64,000 nt of DNA from positions 2,356,001-2,420,000 of the forward strand of contig JBBELK010000096.1 of NCBI GenBank assembly GCA_037783545.1. Direction: 5' to 3'. A program made the position numbers and the translations under genes. The stretch's first letter is position 1. Each line of letters starts with the position of its first letter. This DNA comes from Henricia sp. BOLD:AAB3569. Lineage: Eukaryota; Echinodermata; Asteroidea; Spinulosida; Echinasteridae. The notes below the pieces were generated by a model, which saw nothing but the letters and a program-made list of their open reading frames with translations, ran no database searches and was not told where the DNA came from. Shown one piece after another: positions 63,151 to 64,000 of the stretch.

Positions 63151-63986
63151 GGCCATTTCCCGGCGAAAGTCTGTCAATTTTTCAGGACAAGTGCGAAATA
63201 TAGACTGTTTGGAGCATGCAAAATGTGAAGTTCGTCGGAAAATTTCTTGACTTCCAAATTTGCCGACGTTTGGACCACACTTTGACCAAATTCCCGTCCC
63301 AAACAAGACTGAGCATGCGCACGAGTGATCAGGAGTACACGGACAGCCACGGTCTGCAGAACAGGCAGGAAGCCCGAGCCCAGTTTTCCCTAAACTCTGA
63401 AATTTCTCGGCCATTTCCCGGCGAAAGTCTGTCAATTTTTCAGGACAAGTGCGGAATATAGACTGTTTGGAGCATGCCAAATTTGAAGTTCGTCGGAAAA
63501 TTTCTTGACTTGCAAATTTGCCGACGTTTGGACCACACTTTGACCAAATTCCCGTCCCAAACAAGACTGAGCATGCGCACGAGTCAGGAGTACACGGACA
63601 GCCACGGTCTGCAGAGCAGGCAGGAAGCCCGAGCCCAGTTTTCCCTAAACTCTGAAATTTCTCGGCCATTTCCAGGCGAAAGTCTGTAAATTGTTCAGGA
63701 CAAGTGCGGAGGAATATGGACTGTTTGGAGCATGCACAATTTGAAGTCCGTCGGAAAATTTCTTGACTTGCAAATTTGCCGACGTTTGGACCACACTTTG
63801 ACCAAATTCCCGTCCCAAACAAGACTGAGCATGCGCACGAGTCAGGAGTACACGGACAGCCACGGTCTGCAGAGCAGGCAGGAAGCCCGAGCCCAGTTTT
63901 CCCTAAACTCTGAAATTTCTCGGCCATTTCCCGGCGAAAGTCTGTCAATTTTTCAGGACAAGTGCGGAATATAGACTGTTTGGAGC
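62187..63986. repeat. 1,029 bp four-unit repeat at the right edge
   Basis: Units 62187, 62445, 62703 and 62958 (258 + 258 + 255 + 258 bp) recur at 63216, 63474, 63732 and 63987 (the last cut by the window end). The second copy has GAAGTCCGTCGG at about 63,746. This is the last higher-order repeat visible, and it continues past the window. Confidence 0.87.
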
Positions 63987-64000
63987 ATGCAAAATTTGAA

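Larger units (their letters stand above)
1..64000. repeat. Tandem satellite array, about 255 bp unit, about 250 units
   Basis: The same unit is read from the first to the last base without a break or inversion. Successive copies of the GGAGCATGC + AAAATTTGAAG landmark lie 255 bp apart in the commonest case. Other lengths come from defined alleles: 258 (+GAT or +GGA), 257 (+TA or +TT), 260-261 (two insertions), and 228-231 (27 bp deletion with or without +GGA). No unrelated sequence, transposon or gene interrupts it. Both window ends cut inside a unit, so the array extends beyond the window on each side. Such arrays are typical of eukaryotic heterochromatin; a centromeric role is possible but is inference. 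I do not recognise the family. Confidence 0.98.
56547..64000. repeat. Array domain D, with domain B unit types reappearing
   Basis: Besides C-type a, b, g and h units, it holds units starting ATGCAAAATGTGAAG with CTGCAGAACAGG (57315, 62187, 63216; related 58860) and units starting GAGCATGCCAAATTTG (57573, 62445, 63474). In the rest of the window this consecutive pair is found only at 15021/15279 and 18844/19102. The array continues to the last base. Confidence 0.85.

Noticed and set aside
1..64000. CRISPR array or bacterial repeat system
   Set aside because: The repeats are 255 bp with no unique spacers and no adjacent cas genes; the whole window is repeat.
1..64000. Transposon, long terminal repeat or inverted-repeat ends
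   Set aside because: All units are in one orientation with regular spacing. No target-site duplications, terminal repeats or transposase-like frames were seen.

Overview
The whole 64 kb is one uninterrupted head-to-tail satellite DNA array. The unit is about 255 bp, and about 250 units follow one another in one orientation from the first base to the last. Neither edge of the array is in the window. I found no credible protein gene, RNA gene, transposon, CRISPR array, promoter or origin, and no stretch of unique sequence. Measured at one landmark (the ATG of GGAGCATGCAAAATTTGAAG), nearly all unit lengths fall between 228 and 261 bp. The one exception is a 403 bp interval (5931-6333) that carries a deletion. 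The reference unit (26426-26680) is 48.6% GC with 14 CpG. A tandem array of this size points to a eukaryotic nuclear genome, in a centromeric, pericentromeric, subtelomeric or sex-chromosome block. CpG is not depleted (observed/expected about 0.93 by hand count), but I cannot name the species.

Layout. Domain A (1 to about 14,675) has almost only 255-257 bp units, arranged as a 510 bp dimer array (1084-4145), a 7-unit duplication (1,787 bp period, about 6.3-9.9 kb), a 9-unit duplication (2,295 bp period, 9,662 to about 13.8 kb) and a short 512 bp dimer. Domain B (about 14,676-30,705) starts with a 15-unit, 3.82 kb block that is duplicated in tandem. It also introduces four new insertion, deletion or substitution alleles: +GAT (first at 15,131), +GGA, +TA, and a 27 bp deletion. 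Domain C (about 30,706-56,546) is a mosaic of six or more unit classes, called a to h below. Classes c-d-e-f-a form a 1,254-1,256 bp higher-order repeat (HOR) and b-h-g-a form a 1,026 bp HOR. Domain D (about 56,547-64,000) mixes C classes with unit types otherwise seen about 40 kb away in domain B. It contains a 19-unit (4,872 bp) duplication.

The array behaves as a region of repeated unequal exchange: local clonal blocks, chimeric units at exchange points, and different allele sets in neighbouring domains. Two points need care. First, the unit is 85 codons long and happens to be open in one minus-strand frame, so frames of up to 648 codons appear. I do not call these genes. Second, a 760 bp patch at about 8,123-8,884 carries 13 single-base indels and almost no substitutions relative to its sister copy. 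That looks like an assembly or consensus error rather than biology.
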